Source: Desulfobacca sp.
GTDB taxonomy: Bacteria > Desulfobacterota > Desulfobaccia > Desulfobaccales > Desulfobaccaceae
Reading direction: 5' to 3'
Assembly (NCBI GenBank): GCA_020725545.1
Contig: DYEV01000027.1
Coordinates: 62,001 to 126,000 of the forward strand
Length of the DNA: 64,000 nt
The translations under genes were made by a program, and so were the position numbers. The notes below the pieces were generated by a model. That model did not search any database. It had not been told where the DNA came from and saw only the letters and a list, made by a program, of their open reading frames with translations. Numbering within the stretch: position 1 is the first letter of the stretch; each line of letters begins with the position of its first letter. This document shows positions 17,462-25,871 of the stretch, one piece after another.

Positions 17462-18571
17462 TTAACGGGAAGCAACTTTTTGGAGGGCAGCCATCGTTTC
17501 CGTCACATTCCGGGGCCAGGAGAGGTCGGCAACGGCGGCCACGGCCGCCTGCGGCACGGCCGGATCGTCAGCCCGGTCCAAAAACTCGTCCAACGCCGCG
17601 GCCAGACCGGTAATGTCATCGGGCCGCGCCAGGACCGCACCGTTGACCCCGGGTTGGATAAACTCCGAGGCGCCGTTGGCCGCGGTGGTGACCACCGGTC
17701 GACCGCAGGCCAGGGCCTCCAGGACGACGTTGGCGCAGGGATCATAGATGGTGGGCAGAGCCAACACGTTCGCCCGGGCATACAACCGCTCCACTCGGGG
17801 TTGCGGACCCAGGAAGGCGAGACGCCGCGACACCCCCAGATGCCAGGCCTGGCGTTGATACGCCGCAATCCGACCTTGGCCGGCCACCACCAGACGGGCT
17901 TGCCGGTGCTGCAGTCTGGCCAGGGCCTGAATGAGAAAACTGAGGCCCTTGCGCTTGAAACCGGAGCCGACAAAGAGGATGGTCGGCGGTGTTGTCTGAC
18001 TGGGCCTGGGCAGCAGCCGAAAACGGCGCTGATCCACGCCGTTGTAAATAACCTGGATTTTCTCCGGCCGCACCTGATAATGACGCCCGATTTCCTCCTT
18101 GACCTGGCGAGAATTGGCGATGATCAGTTTGAGCCCCGGGGCGTCAAAGAGCCTCTTTTCCAGGCTCAGGAGGGTGCGATGGAAAGGGCTGAGGGACAGC
18201 CAGAGACGCTGGGGCAGGGAGTCATAAGACCGGCGCCGGGCCAGCCACTCCCGGTGGCAGCCGTCGCCGGCCCGATAGGCATCTTGGGCCAGAGTCCGCT
18301 CCAGGCTATAGACCAGATCATAATGGCCGGCCCGCACCAACCGGCGGGCATTGATGGCAAACCCCAGGATGCGGCCCACTTTGCCCGGCCAGATTGGTAC
18401 CCGCACCCAGCCACAGCCGCCGAGGTCGGCCAGCTCCCGGGGCCGGCGGTCATCGGCGCTGAGGATAGTCACCTCGTGCCCCTGGCGCAGGAGTTCCTGG
18501 GTCAGGGCCAAAAGGGTGGTCTCGGCGCCTCCCAGACTGTTCAAACGCTGGCGGATAAGGGCGAGGTGCAT
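17462..18571 (-). CDS. GT4-family glycosyltransferase
   Basis: This 369-residue GT-B fold enzyme probably adds a sugar to the LPS core or another envelope glycan at the cytoplasmic face. The N-terminus LIRQRLNSLGGAETTLLAL is the acceptor-side glycine loop. The donor-binding signature is PTIYDPCANVVLEALACGRP with the E-x7-E acidic pair, after ILFVGSGFKRKGL. It overlaps the 3' end of the heptosyltransferase-like gene by 31 bases and is the last gene of a five-gene minus-strand envelope operon. Resemblance is greatest to WaaG-like glucosyltransferases, but the sugar is not determined. Confidence 0.88.
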   Translation of the reverse strand: MHLALIRQRLNSLGGAETTLLALTQELLRQGHEVTILSADDRRPRELADLGGCGWVRVPIWPGKVGRILGFAINARRLVRAGHYDLVYSLERTLAQDAYRAGDGCHREWLARRRSYDSLPQRLWLSLSPFHRTLLSLEKRLFDAPGLKLIIANSRQVKEEIGRHYQVRPEKIQVIYNGVDQRRFRLLPRPSQTTPPTILFVGSGFKRKGLSFLIQALARLQHRQARLVVAGQGRIAAYQRQAWHLGVSRRLAFLGPQPRVERLYARANVLALPTIYDPCANVVLEALACGRPVVTTAANGASEFIQPGVNGAVLARPDDITGLAAALDEFLDRADDPAVPQAAVAAVADLSWPRNVTETMAALQKVASR

Positions 18572-19602
18572 ACCTGCAGTTGCCGGTCAATGGCGGCCAA
18601 CACTTCCTCGGGAGTGATGGCGGTCAGACAGCGGCTGATCTTGCTGCCGTCGCAGCCATCCCGGCCGCAGGGCTGGCAGTCGAAATCCTTCGTCAGAACC
18701 ATGTGCCCGGCCCCCCAAGGCCCCCAATTGTATGAACCCGATGGCCCGAAGAGGACAACGCTGGGAGTGCCCACCGCCGCGGCCAGATGCATGGGGGCGC
18801 TGTCCACCCCCACAAAGAGCCGGGCTTGGGCAATAAGGGCCCCCAAAGTCTGCAGCTCGAGTTGGCCCGCCAGATTGATGGGACGGGTCCGGACCAGGGA
18901 TAGAATCTCTGTGATTAAATCCATCTCTTGGGGAGCCGGCGCGGCCGTCAGGATCACGGGCAGCTGATACTCTCCTTGCAGCACATCGATGACCTGGGCG
19001 TAGCCAGCCGCGGTCCAACATTTAAACAGCCAGCGGGCCGGGGGGTGCATGAGAATAAAACCCCGGGGCGTCAGATTAAAGCGACACATGAGGTCCTGCA
19101 CCGTTGCTTCGGTCTTTGGGCTCCAGAAAAATTCCAAACCCTGATGGTGGGGGTTGACCCCGAGGGCTGCCACGAGGGCCAGATTTTTTTCCACTGTATG
19201 GGCCCGCAAGGGAAGGGGAGGGGCCAGAAGTGTAAAGGCCAGGCGGCGGTGCCACCACGGCCGCTTCGGATGGGCAAAACTCACCCGGGTGCCCGCGCCG
19301 GTCAGCCAGGTCGCAATGGCCCCCCGGTCTCCCCCGGAAAATTCCAGGACCAGATCAAAATGCCGGCGCCGCAGTTCCCAGGCAAACCGCACCGGGGCAG
19401 CCATACCGCCCGCCCGCCGAGCCAGCGTCAGAATTTCCCGGAGCAGAGGATGTTCCCGGAGCATGGCCTCCATACCGCGGGGCACCAGGGCGCTGAGGCT
19501 CGCCGCCGGCCAGGCATGGTGCAGCGCCCGGAGCACCGGCGTGGTCAGCAGGACATCGCCCAGATGTTTGAGCTGGATCACCAGGATATTGTTAAAGGTC
19601 AT
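18541..19602 (-). CDS. GT9-family heptosyltransferase-like protein
   Basis: This 353-residue GT9 protein is related to WaaC/WaaF/WaaQ LPS heptosyltransferases. The start MTFNNILVIQLKHLGDVLLT is the family N-terminus, with acceptor-side KHLGD. The later FVGVDSAPMHLAAAVGTPSV is the nucleotide-sugar signature, with Asp-Ser-Ala-Pro-Met-His intact. A cysteine-rich loop (DCQPCGRDGCDG, then SRCL) occurs near the C-terminus, as in WaaQ-type enzymes. The frame is open 26 codons upstream of this start. The chosen ATG overlaps the lpxA-like stop by 11 bases. An rfaE2 gene for ADP-heptose synthesis elsewhere in the window supports a heptose-containing core. Confidence 0.9.
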   Translation of the reverse strand: MTFNNILVIQLKHLGDVLLTTPVLRALHHAWPAASLSALVPRGMEAMLREHPLLREILTLARRAGGMAAPVRFAWELRRRHFDLVLEFSGGDRGAIATWLTGAGTRVSFAHPKRPWWHRRLAFTLLAPPLPLRAHTVEKNLALVAALGVNPHHQGLEFFWSPKTEATVQDLMCRFNLTPRGFILMHPPARWLFKCWTAAGYAQVIDVLQGEYQLPVILTAAPAPQEMDLITEILSLVRTRPINLAGQLELQTLGALIAQARLFVGVDSAPMHLAAAVGTPSVVLFGPSGSYNWGPWGAGHMVLTKDFDCQPCGRDGCDGSKISRCLTAITPEEVLAAIDRQLQVCTSPLSASV

Positions 19603-20392
19603 CGGAGGCCGCGGCAGTTTTGGGGCCCAGGGCCACGCCCCGTTTGGATTGGCGGATAAATGCCAACAGGTATTGAACATCCTCGGTCATGGGCACCTCG
19701 GCCTCCACCTGGACCAGGGCCTCTTTCAGATTGACCCGATGCTGGAACAGGAGGCGGAAGGCCTTTTTCAGGGCGGCCAGCCGTTCCCGGTCAAACCCGG
19801 CCCGTTTTAAGCCCACCAGGTTCAGGGCCCGCACGGTATGCTCCCAGTCGCTGATACAAAAGGGCGGGATGTCCCGGGAGGCCCGGGAACCGCCCCGCAT
19901 CATGGCCAGGCGCCCCACCCGGCAGAATTGGTGGATGACGCAGTTGCCGGAGATCAAGGCCCGATCCTGCACCTCCACATAGCCGCCGATGAGGGCGCCG
20001 TTGATGACAATGACATGATTGCCCACCGACGCGTTGTGCGCCATGTGCGACAAAGCCATGAGGAAATTGTGGTCGCCCACCCGGGTGGCGCTGCCGGGCA
20101 CCGTGCCCCGGTGGATGGTCACATATTCCCTAATAATATTGTGATTGCCGATGATGGTAAAACTGGGCTCGCCCTTGAAGGCATAGTCCTGGGGTTCGTG
20201 CCCGATGACCGCGCCAAAGGAGATGAGATTATTTTCGCCGATGGTAGTATAGGGCCCGATATAGGCATGGGCCTGGATCCTGGTGCCGGCGCCGATCGTG
20301 GTCGGCCCCTCAATAAGGACACCCGGTCCGATTTCCACGTCGGGCGCCAGCTCGACGGCGGCTCCGATACGGGCAGTGGCATCAATCTTCAT
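19592..20392 (-). CDS. lpxA: LpxA-like acyl-ACP--UDP-sugar O-acyltransferase
   Basis: This 266-residue protein forms a left-handed beta-helix with hexapeptide repeats (IGAAVELAPDVEIGPGVLIE and on) and an LpxA-type C-terminal helical domain. It would start lipid A synthesis by acylating UDP-GlcNAc. Aligned to E. coli LpxA, the catalytic base His125 corresponds to His119 (SHMAHNASVG), and His122 and His160 correspond to His116 and His154. His144 is replaced by Tyr138 (LIGGYVEV) and the Asp after the catalytic His by Asn. It sits in a glycosyltransferase operon rather than beside lpxD/fabZ, so it may be a specialised paralogue. It overlaps its neighbours on both sides (4 and 11 bases). Confidence 0.85.
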   Translation of the reverse strand: MKIDATARIGAAVELAPDVEIGPGVLIEGPTTIGAGTRIQAHAYIGPYTTIGENNLISFGAVIGHEPQDYAFKGEPSFTIIGNHNIIREYVTIHRGTVPGSATRVGDHNFLMALSHMAHNASVGNHVIVINGALIGGYVEVQDRALISGNCVIHQFCRVGRLAMMRGGSRASRDIPPFCISDWEHTVRALNLVGLKRAGFDRERLAALKKAFRLLFQHRVNLKEALVQVEAEVPMTEDVQYLLAFIRQSKRGVALGPKTAAASDDL

Positions 20393-21159
20393 GATGCTTG
20401 TCCTTCCTGGCCAGACTGCTGCCGCAGCTCCCGGGCCTTGGCATATTTGACCAAGGTATAGGTGCTGTAGAGAAAGGCCAGGGTATAGCCATCCCGTCCA
20501 TCTAAAAAACCCCGCTGCAGAAAATAGAGTTTCAAAAAAGTCAAGAACGGCCGCCAGACCAGCTCTCCCCAGACCGGTTTTTTCCCCTGTTTGACCAACT
20601 CCCGGGCTGCCAACGTCGAGTAGCGGTCCAGACGCTGCAGAAAATCGCTCAACGACCTATAGGTGTAGTGCAGCATGGGATGGACGAGGGTCCCCACCCG
20701 GCCCTGAACCTGGACGCTCTCGTGCACCTCCCGCTCCACAAACCGGCCCCTCTCCTTCCGGAACAGACGGATGGAGTAATCGGGATACCAGCCCAGGTGT
20801 CTGATAAACCGGCCGCAGAAAAAGTTGCGGCGGGGCACCCGGTAGCCGTCCAGCGGCCCATCGGTTCTGAGAATGCCCTCTATCTCCTGCCGCAGTTCCG
20901 GCGTGATCCGCTCATCCGCGTCCAGCACAAAGATCCAGGGCATGGTAGCCGCGTCCACGGCCCGGTTCTTGGTTTTGCCGAACCCTTCCCAGGCCACGGT
21001 GAAGACCCTCTCGGTGAATTGCCGGGCCAACTCCACCGTCCGATCGGTGCTGCCCGAGTCCAGCACTACGATCTCATCGGCCCAGCGGGCCGACTCCAGG
21101 CAGGGGACGATATTCTGCTCTTCGTTGTGGGTGATGACCGTTATTGAGAGGCCTGGCAT
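20389..21159 (-). CDS. GT2-family glycosyltransferase (WaaE/KdtX-like)
   Basis: This 256-residue GT-A fold enzyme begins GLSITVITHNEEQNIVPCLES and has DSGSTDRT and FVLDADERI, the DxD-type metal/nucleotide site. The pattern of WYPDYSIRLFRKERGRF and VHESV is typical of WaaE-like LPS core glucosyltransferases and lipid-sugar transferases. Its stop overlaps the lpxA start in ATGA. It follows the Trm112 gene, whose stop lies 19 bases inside it. A role in the inner LPS core is likely from context. Confidence 0.88.
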   Translation of the reverse strand: MPGLSITVITHNEEQNIVPCLESARWADEIVVLDSGSTDRTVELARQFTERVFTVAWEGFGKTKNRAVDAATMPWIFVLDADERITPELRQEIEGILRTDGPLDGYRVPRRNFFCGRFIRHLGWYPDYSIRLFRKERGRFVEREVHESVQVQGRVGTLVHPMLHYTYRSLSDFLQRLDRYSTLAARELVKQGKKPVWGELVWRPFLTFLKLYFLQRGFLDGRDGYTLAFLYSTYTLVKYAKARELRQQSGQEGQAS

Positions 21160-21335
21160 GATCCGGCATCGAGCTGTTTGGCTTTTTCCACCAACATGAC
21201 CGGGATGTCGTCTTTGATCTCATACAACAATAGACAGTTGGCACAGATAAGACCGTCGCCGCGGTCATTAAGATGCACTTTCTGCCGACATTGCGGGCAG
21301 ACCAGGATATCCAAGAGTTCCTTGGCGATAGCCAT
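21141..21335 (-). CDS. Trm112-family zinc-ribbon protein
   Basis: This 64-residue protein has two CxxC pairs (LVCPQCRQKV and LICANCLLLY), forming a small zinc ribbon, and ends with the family motif YEIKDDIPVMLVEKA. In bacteria Trm112-like proteins (the YcaR/UPF0434 group) often accompany lpx and kds genes. In other domains they stabilise methyltransferases. The ATG at 21335 has GAGGAAGAT upstream. The frame is open 27 codons beyond. It heads the LPS operon. Confidence 0.88.
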   Translation of the reverse strand: MAIAKELLDILVCPQCRQKVHLNDRGDGLICANCLLLYEIKDDIPVMLVEKAKQLDAGSCQASQ

Positions 21336-21668
21336 ATCTTCCTCGCTGCTGGTAACTTTTCCGGGGGTGCAGGTCTTCACTGCGCCAGGAGAGCTGGCCT
21401 TGCCAGCACAACCCAACTTAAGAACCCTCTTTTCCGTATGCTATCAGACCCAGCCCCGTTTGCCAAAAAATTTTTCCTGCCCTGGGGCGGGAAAGAGGCG
21501 CGATGGCGGGTCCGCGCTCCGGGCCACGGCACCAGGCCGAGCCAACCTAACCGGGAAAACGCCTTTTATCTGATTTATAACAGAAGAAAAACACAGTTTT
21601 TAAGGAGTTATTATAAAAATAAAACAAACTGATCATAAGATATATAGAAATGATGTTTATCATGGATC
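21336..21668. other. Divergent intergenic region, AT-rich right half
   Basis: About 330 bases between the LPS operon and the PlsC-like gene. From about 21560 to 21700 the sequence is strongly A/T-rich against a GC-rich background, as expected for a promoter. No confident -35/-10 pair was seen. Confidence 0.5.
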
Positions 21669-22625
21669 ATGCTGATTTTTTTCCTAAGAAATCATCCAAT
21701 GGATTCATTATCTTTATTTCCATATCGGTTTATTGCTAAATTGCTACATCTTTGTTTTCGCAATGTTATCCAAGTGGAAGAAGTCAGCGATCTCAAAAAA
21801 ATACCCCATCCTATAATATTTGCCTATAATCACAATAACTACTATGAGACCATAGTTTTAAGTAGTTACTTTTTGAACTGCTGGCGGCGCCGGATCAGTT
21901 TCGTGGTAGATTGGATGTATGGCCAATTCCCTATCCTGCGGTGGCTCCTGCAAGGGGTGCAACCGGTATACGTCTACAACAAACCGGCCAAGTGGGATTT
22001 TCTCAATCGCCGCCGGAACCTAGGCGCCCATAATCCCATCGCCGAGTCTCTCGACCGCCTGGCCCAGGGTTGGAGTCTGGGGATTTTTCCCGAGGGCAGC
22101 CGCAATCGCCATCCCTTTGTCCTGAAGCGGGGGCGGCAGGGGATTGGCGAGATCGCCCTGCGTTCCCAGGTGCCGGTGTTGCCGGTGGGTATTGATTTTC
22201 CCGGCCGCGTGCGCTGTGGCCGCATCCCTTCTCTCGGGCGGATCATCCTCCGGTTTGGCGAGCCTCTCTATTTTACCGCTGAAATTGCCGCCTGGCAACA
22301 AGCCCAGCAGGACAATGCCCTGTCGCCGGCGGTCCGGGAAAAGCTTCGCCTTTACCTCAATCGCCGCATTACCCATACCGTCATGCAGGAACTGGCCCGC
22401 TTGTCTGGCAAGCATTATCCCTATCGCCAGCCCAGGGGGTTGGCGCTGGGGCCAACGTCGCACACTTATTTTCTCTCGGGGGGAAATGAAGATGGGAAAA
22501 ATTCAGACCAAGAAAGTTCTAGACGGCTTTGCCAGACAGCAAGCCCTACAAGTGATCGAAGAGGTATACCGGCGGGAGAAAAATTGGCTCCAGTCAGTGG
22601 AGACAGAAATCCCATTGCCGATTGA
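21669..22625 (+). CDS. PlsC-like 1-acyl-glycerol-phosphate acyltransferase
   Basis: This reading frame of 318 codons encodes a membrane-associated lysophospholipid acyltransferase. Motif I is NHNNYYE (His with Glu in place of the usual Asp of NHxxxxD). Motif III is FPEGSRNR, followed by VPVLPVGIDFPG. The family-like part ends near residue 255. The remaining 60 codons overlap the next gene in another frame and look like shadow sequence. The start is uncertain: ATG at 21669 or 21699, neither with a good ribosome site, in a notably AT-rich stretch. Confidence 0.75.
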   Translation: MLIFFLRNHPMDSLSLFPYRFIAKLLHLCFRNVIQVEEVSDLKKIPHPIIFAYNHNNYYETIVLSSYFLNCWRRRISFVVDWMYGQFPILRWLLQGVQPVYVYNKPAKWDFLNRRRNLGAHNPIAESLDRLAQGWSLGIFPEGSRNRHPFVLKRGRQGIGEIALRSQVPVLPVGIDFPGRVRCGRIPSLGRIILRFGEPLYFTAEIAAWQQAQQDNALSPAVREKLRLYLNRRITHTVMQELARLSGKHYPYRQPRGLALGPTSHTYFLSGGNEDGKNSDQESSRRLCQTASPTSDRRGIPAGEKLAPVSGDRNPIAD

Positions 22626-23136
22626 TCCTGTTGGGCCCTACTCCTGGTTCCTGGCCACCGTCAATGGCCAGCCGGCCGGCGTGTTGCGCCTGTTTTACGA
22701 TCCGCCCTTGGAAATGCCGGCCGAATTCCAGGTATCGCTGCACCAGGGGGTGGACCTGAAAAAAATGGCCGAGAATGGGCGTTTTGTGGAGATCGGCCGG
22801 TTCATGATCCTGCCGGCCTATCGGAAAAAAATGTTGGTGGCCATTCGCCTGATGGGGAGCGCCGTCCAGGAAGTGGTGGCGCGCAACTACACGCACTTTA
22901 TTACCGATGTCTTCCAGGGCGAACCCCACTCGCCTTTGCAATTCCATACCCGTATCCTCGGTTTTGAGGTCATCGGCAGCCACCTCCAGGGGGAATTAAA
23001 CTGCAGTTTGACCCGCATCATCCTGACCTTGGATATCCTCAAGGCTTACCAGCGCCTGCGGGAAAAGAAAAACCGCCTCTATTGGACATTAACCGAGGGT
23101 ATTCGGGGGGTTCTGGATCAGAAGCTGGCCGCCTGA
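22492..23136 (+). CDS. FeeM/GNAT-like N-acyltransferase
   Basis: This 214-residue protein resembles the FeeM-type N-acyl amino acid synthases and exosortase-associated acyltransferases, distant relatives of acyl-homoserine-lactone synthases with a GNAT fold. The key region is FVEIGRFMILPAYRKKMLV followed by a helix and FQGEPHSPLQFHTRILGFEVIG. Such enzymes move acyl groups from ACP to an amine. GGGGGGAA lies eight bases before the ATG at 22492, and another ATG two codons earlier is possible. It overlaps the PlsC frame by 134 bases and ends at a strong terminator, so the two are one transcript. Confidence 0.65.
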   Translation: MGKIQTKKVLDGFARQQALQVIEEVYRREKNWLQSVETEIPLPIDPVGPYSWFLATVNGQPAGVLRLFYDPPLEMPAEFQVSLHQGVDLKKMAENGRFVEIGRFMILPAYRKKMLVAIRLMGSAVQEVVARNYTHFITDVFQGEPHSPLQFHTRILGFEVIGSHLQGELNCSLTRIILTLDILKAYQRLREKKNRLYWTLTEGIRGVLDQKLAA

Positions 23137-23163
23137 TTGTGTCCGGACAGTCTGTGTTCTCCC

Positions 23164-23197
23164 AAGGCGCCCCCTTACTAGGGGCGCCTTTCGTTTG
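23164..23197 (+). terminator. Rho-independent terminator
   Basis: AAGGCGCCCC and GGGGCGCCTT form a perfect ten-pair stem with a seven-base loop, followed by TCGTTT. It lies about 30 bases after the FeeM-like stop. Confidence 0.88.
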
Positions 23198-23330
23198 GCT
23201 TTACCAGCAAAAAGGGAGAGCCGGGGGTGGTGCAGAGTCATCTGGCAGGGGCCGGGGCTGCGCCTTTTGGCCCCTTCCCCTCAAAGCACTTGACCAACAA
23301 CCTGCTACTGGAGTTTGGACCGCCGTATTC

Positions 23331-24029
23331 TCAGGAGGCGTCCAGGTGGTCTATTTCCAAGAGAGGGCGGGAAGGCTCGGGCTCAGCCAACTGGTCGGCG
23401 GCTTTTGATCCGTTCTTGGGTGGTGCGGCAATCAATTTTCCCGTTTTCCGGTCCACGATGACCCCATGCCGCTCGGCCAGGAGGAGGAGGTACTGATACT
23501 CCATGGCCTGTTTGGCCAACCGGTAGCGCAGGATCAGGCTGATGGGAAAATACAACATGCTCAGGGCCACGATGCCGATGACTACATACGTTCCCCAGAG
23601 GCCCAGGACCGAGAACAAGGCCTTGAGAAAGCCTAAAACTTTTTCCGGATACATCACCCCATAGAAAAAGGCAAAGACCAGGGCCAGGCCCATGAGGTAG
23701 GTGATCAGGGCAAAGCGGTGCCGCCAGCGGCGCAGAGGTTGGCTGCCGTCGTCCCCCTCCCCGGCCGGCGTGGCATTGAGCAGATCAAAGCCCCGGATGA
23801 TAATGCCGAAGAGAAAGATCATGACAATGGGGGCCAAGAAAGAGACGAGCAGATATTCCTGCCAAGGGAAAGGGATAACCCTGACCTCGCCCCCGAACCA
23901 GCCTTCGTCGATCTGCCAGATGATGGTGGCGCCCAGAATAATGAGCTCCACCAGGACCACAAAAATCAGAAAACTGTTGAAGATATATTTTTTCTCTGCC
24001 GGGTCATGGAGACTGAAAAAGCGACTCAT
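23331..24029 (-). CDS. Hypothetical integral membrane protein
   Basis: This 232-residue protein has four predicted transmembrane helices (about residues 18-40, 60-82, 108-128 and 142-166) and a charged cytosolic tail rich in Lys, Glu and Pro. The N-terminus MSRFFSLHDPAEKKYIFNS lacks a signal peptide. No family was recognised. A loop TPAGEGDDGSQPLRRW separates the two helix pairs. AAGGAAGAACC precedes the ATG. It stands alone between a terminator and an intergenic repeat. Confidence 0.65.
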   Translation of the reverse strand: MSRFFSLHDPAEKKYIFNSFLIFVVLVELIILGATIIWQIDEGWFGGEVRVIPFPWQEYLLVSFLAPIVMIFLFGIIIRGFDLLNATPAGEGDDGSQPLRRWRHRFALITYLMGLALVFAFFYGVMYPEKVLGFLKALFSVLGLWGTYVVIGIVALSMLYFPISLILRYRLAKQAMEYQYLLLLAERHGVIVDRKTGKLIAAPPKNGSKAADQLAEPEPSRPLLEIDHLDAS

Positions 24030-24375
24030 GGTTCTTCCTTATTGGACTTTGCTGCGGTGGGAGCCAATCAGCCGTTGGGCATGGTTGGGCGTCTTGTCCC
24101 TGTTATTGTAGCCTGTGAACCATGGGCTTGCAAAGCACTTTCGGCAGAGGTCCCCCCCACGCCGCGGGCATTGCCTGGCTTATGATTGCGGGGATAACGG
24201 CGGTGAGATATTTCATATTTCGAAATAAATATATTGCCAATAACTTAGCAGCCAGAGAGGCACCATGCCGACCTGGAGATCGGCGCCAGCTGCCGATTTG
24301 GAGATCGGCGCTACAAAATGCTAAGCCCTTGAGGGGGAGAGGGGTGAGCCCTTTTGGTCCACCCCGCCGGGGACC
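24030..24375. other. Intergenic region with dispersed repeat
   Basis: About 350 bases. The centre is AT-rich with a short palindrome ATTTCGAAAT near 24216. The right part holds two GATC-type palindromes (24267-24314). No gene was seen. Confidence 0.55.
24267..24314. repeat. Two GATC-core palindromes
   Basis: GCCGACCTGGAGATCGGCGC and a second copy GCCGATTTGGAGATCGGCGC are separated by five bases. Both are members of the same family as the repeats at 5708, 10807 and 26518. Confidence 0.85.
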
Positions 24376-24846
24376 TTAAGGCACAGTTTCAATTGCTTGC
24401 ACCGCAGCCCGCGGGGGCAGGAGGGCAGTATACAGGCCGAGCAGGAGCAGGAGCAGGATGCCGTCTTCCAGCAGGGCCTGCCAGCCTACGGGGCGGTCCA
24501 CCAGCAGACCGCAACCGCAGTCGATGTCGAGCCCCCGGGCCATGGTAATGACAATGGCTGCCAGGAAGACGATCATCAAGGCGCTGAGGACCAGCACCGC
24601 ACTCCGGGGCTTCCAACCGATGATGAGGGCACCGGCCGCCACGGCCTCCATCCAGGGGATGAAAACCGCGGTGACGGCAACGAGGGCCGGGGGCAGAAGC
24701 TGATAGGCCTGCACCGCGGCGGCAAAGTTATAGGGTTTGAAGATCTTGGCGAGGCCGGCGTACAGAAAAAGGCCGCCGAGAACCAGGCGGGCGGCAATTA
24801 CCAGCCAATTTTTAGCGGACGATGTCAACGGGATATCCGGCCTCAT
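24376..24846 (-). CDS. MauE/DoxX-family redox-associated membrane protein
   Basis: This 156-residue membrane protein has four predicted helices and the start NWLVIAARLVLGGLFLYAGLAKIF, the family hallmark. A CxC motif in LDIDCGCGLL fits the thiol/disulfide role proposed for MauE-like proteins in periplasmic redox work. The ATG at 24846 begins 34 bases inside the rhodanese gene. The frame is open 28 codons further but only in the shadow of that gene. The pairing with a membrane-anchored rhodanese suggests shared sulfur or thiol chemistry, which is inference. Confidence 0.82.
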   Translation of the reverse strand: MRPDIPLTSSAKNWLVIAARLVLGGLFLYAGLAKIFKPYNFAAAVQAYQLLPPALVAVTAVFIPWMEAVAAGALIIGWKPRSAVLVLSALMIVFLAAIVITMARGLDIDCGCGLLVDRPVGWQALLEDGILLLLLLGLYTALLPPRAAVQAIETVP

Positions 24847-25336
24847 CCCAGGCGCGAAACCCCCCCACATACACTGCCACCTGAGTATAACCTTGTTTTT
24901 GGAGAAATTCTGCCACCCGCAGGCTGGCATGGCAGTCCGCCGAACCGCAATAGACCACGATGGGGTGGTCCCGGGCGATGCCGGCGAGGGTCGCGGCCAC
25001 CTGCCGCACAGAGATCTGGGAGGCCGGCAGACTCACTGCCCGTGCAATATGCAGCTCCCGGTACTCTGCTGGCTCCCGGGCGTCGATGAAAACCGCCCGA
25101 CCCTCCTGATGAATACTGAGAACCTGATCCAGAGGATACGTTTGGATGGCCGCCAGGCGCCGGGTCGCCTCCACCTTTTCCACGGCCGCAATCTGCAGCT
25201 CCAGAGTCCCCTGCCAGCCGTGGCGGATAACGCCCCATTGGGCCACCAACCCCAGGGCCGCTCCCAGGAGGGCCAGACAGACCGCCCAGGTAAGGTCGGA
25301 GGCCATGGTGCTGCGAACGATCAGACCACGGCTCAT
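24812..25336 (-). CDS. Membrane-anchored rhodanese-like protein
   Basis: This 174-residue protein has an N-terminal membrane helix (about residues 13-35) and one rhodanese domain. The active-site cysteine is in VVYCGSADCHAS. The CH2-like motifs are VFIDAREPAEYRELHI and YVGGFRAWDEAGYPV. It probably carries persulfide sulfur at the membrane. Its ATG overlaps the stop of the preceding gene in ATGA, and its end overlaps the MauE-like gene. Confidence 0.88.
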   Translation of the reverse strand: MSRGLIVRSTMASDLTWAVCLALLGAALGLVAQWGVIRHGWQGTLELQIAAVEKVEATRRLAAIQTYPLDQVLSIHQEGRAVFIDAREPAEYRELHIARAVSLPASQISVRQVAATLAGIARDHPIVVYCGSADCHASLRVAEFLQKQGYTQVAVYVGGFRAWDEAGYPVDIVR

Positions 25337-25752
25337 TGCGGTTTGAGGTCGGCACCTTCCGGTGCGCCGGCTGCCTCGCCAGCTGTAAAGAATTTTTTAT
25401 TCCCCTGAAAAAAGGGCAGGGGGGCAAATCCTTCCACATCCTTGGACCAGCCCTCGGCCTTGCCGTAATGAAAATAGCGCCAGACCCGGCCGGTCTGCAG
25501 ATCGGCCAGAAAGGTCTTGCCGCCCTCAGAGACCAGGGCATAGCGAGGCCCGACCGCCTTGGCCGGCGCCCCGGCCATAAGGGGCTCGCTCCCTTTGCCC
25601 ACCTGCAGGGTAAATTCTTTTTTCTCCAAGGCCCCGGCCACCCGGCGGTTAATCTCCCGCTCCAAATAAGGTCCGTAAAGCAAAAAGATGCTGGCCGCGA
25701 TGACCCCCAGCACTAAGGCCCAGAGAAACGTCCATCCGGTGCTTCTGGCCAT
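25333..25752 (-). CDS. Hypothetical membrane-anchored protein
   Basis: This 139-residue protein has one N-terminal transmembrane helix (about residues 8-27), a short coiled stretch, then a small domain containing PRYALVSEGGKTFLADLQTG and RVWRYFHYG that looks beta-rich. No family was recognised. The chosen ATG has GCGAGGAGAAAAT upstream, although the frame is open 14 codons further. It heads a three-gene operon with rhodanese and MauE-like genes, so it may be a periplasmic partner of them. Confidence 0.68.
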   Translation of the reverse strand: MARSTGWTFLWALVLGVIAASIFLLYGPYLEREINRRVAGALEKKEFTLQVGKGSEPLMAGAPAKAVGPRYALVSEGGKTFLADLQTGRVWRYFHYGKAEGWSKDVEGFAPLPFFQGNKKFFTAGEAAGAPEGADLKPQ

Positions 25753-25871
25753 ATTTTCTCCTCGCTTGGCGGCCCAAGCAAAAAATTCAGGCAAAATTGT
25801 GGCAAAAGCCGTATAACTATATACACTCCGCTATTTTACAGCAAATGTCAAGAGTTTGGGAGGAAGGAAGG

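Noticed and set aside
17480-18967. Plus-strand open frame of 495 codons
   Set aside because: It runs opposite two well-supported glycosyltransferase genes, as long frames in GC-rich DNA often do.
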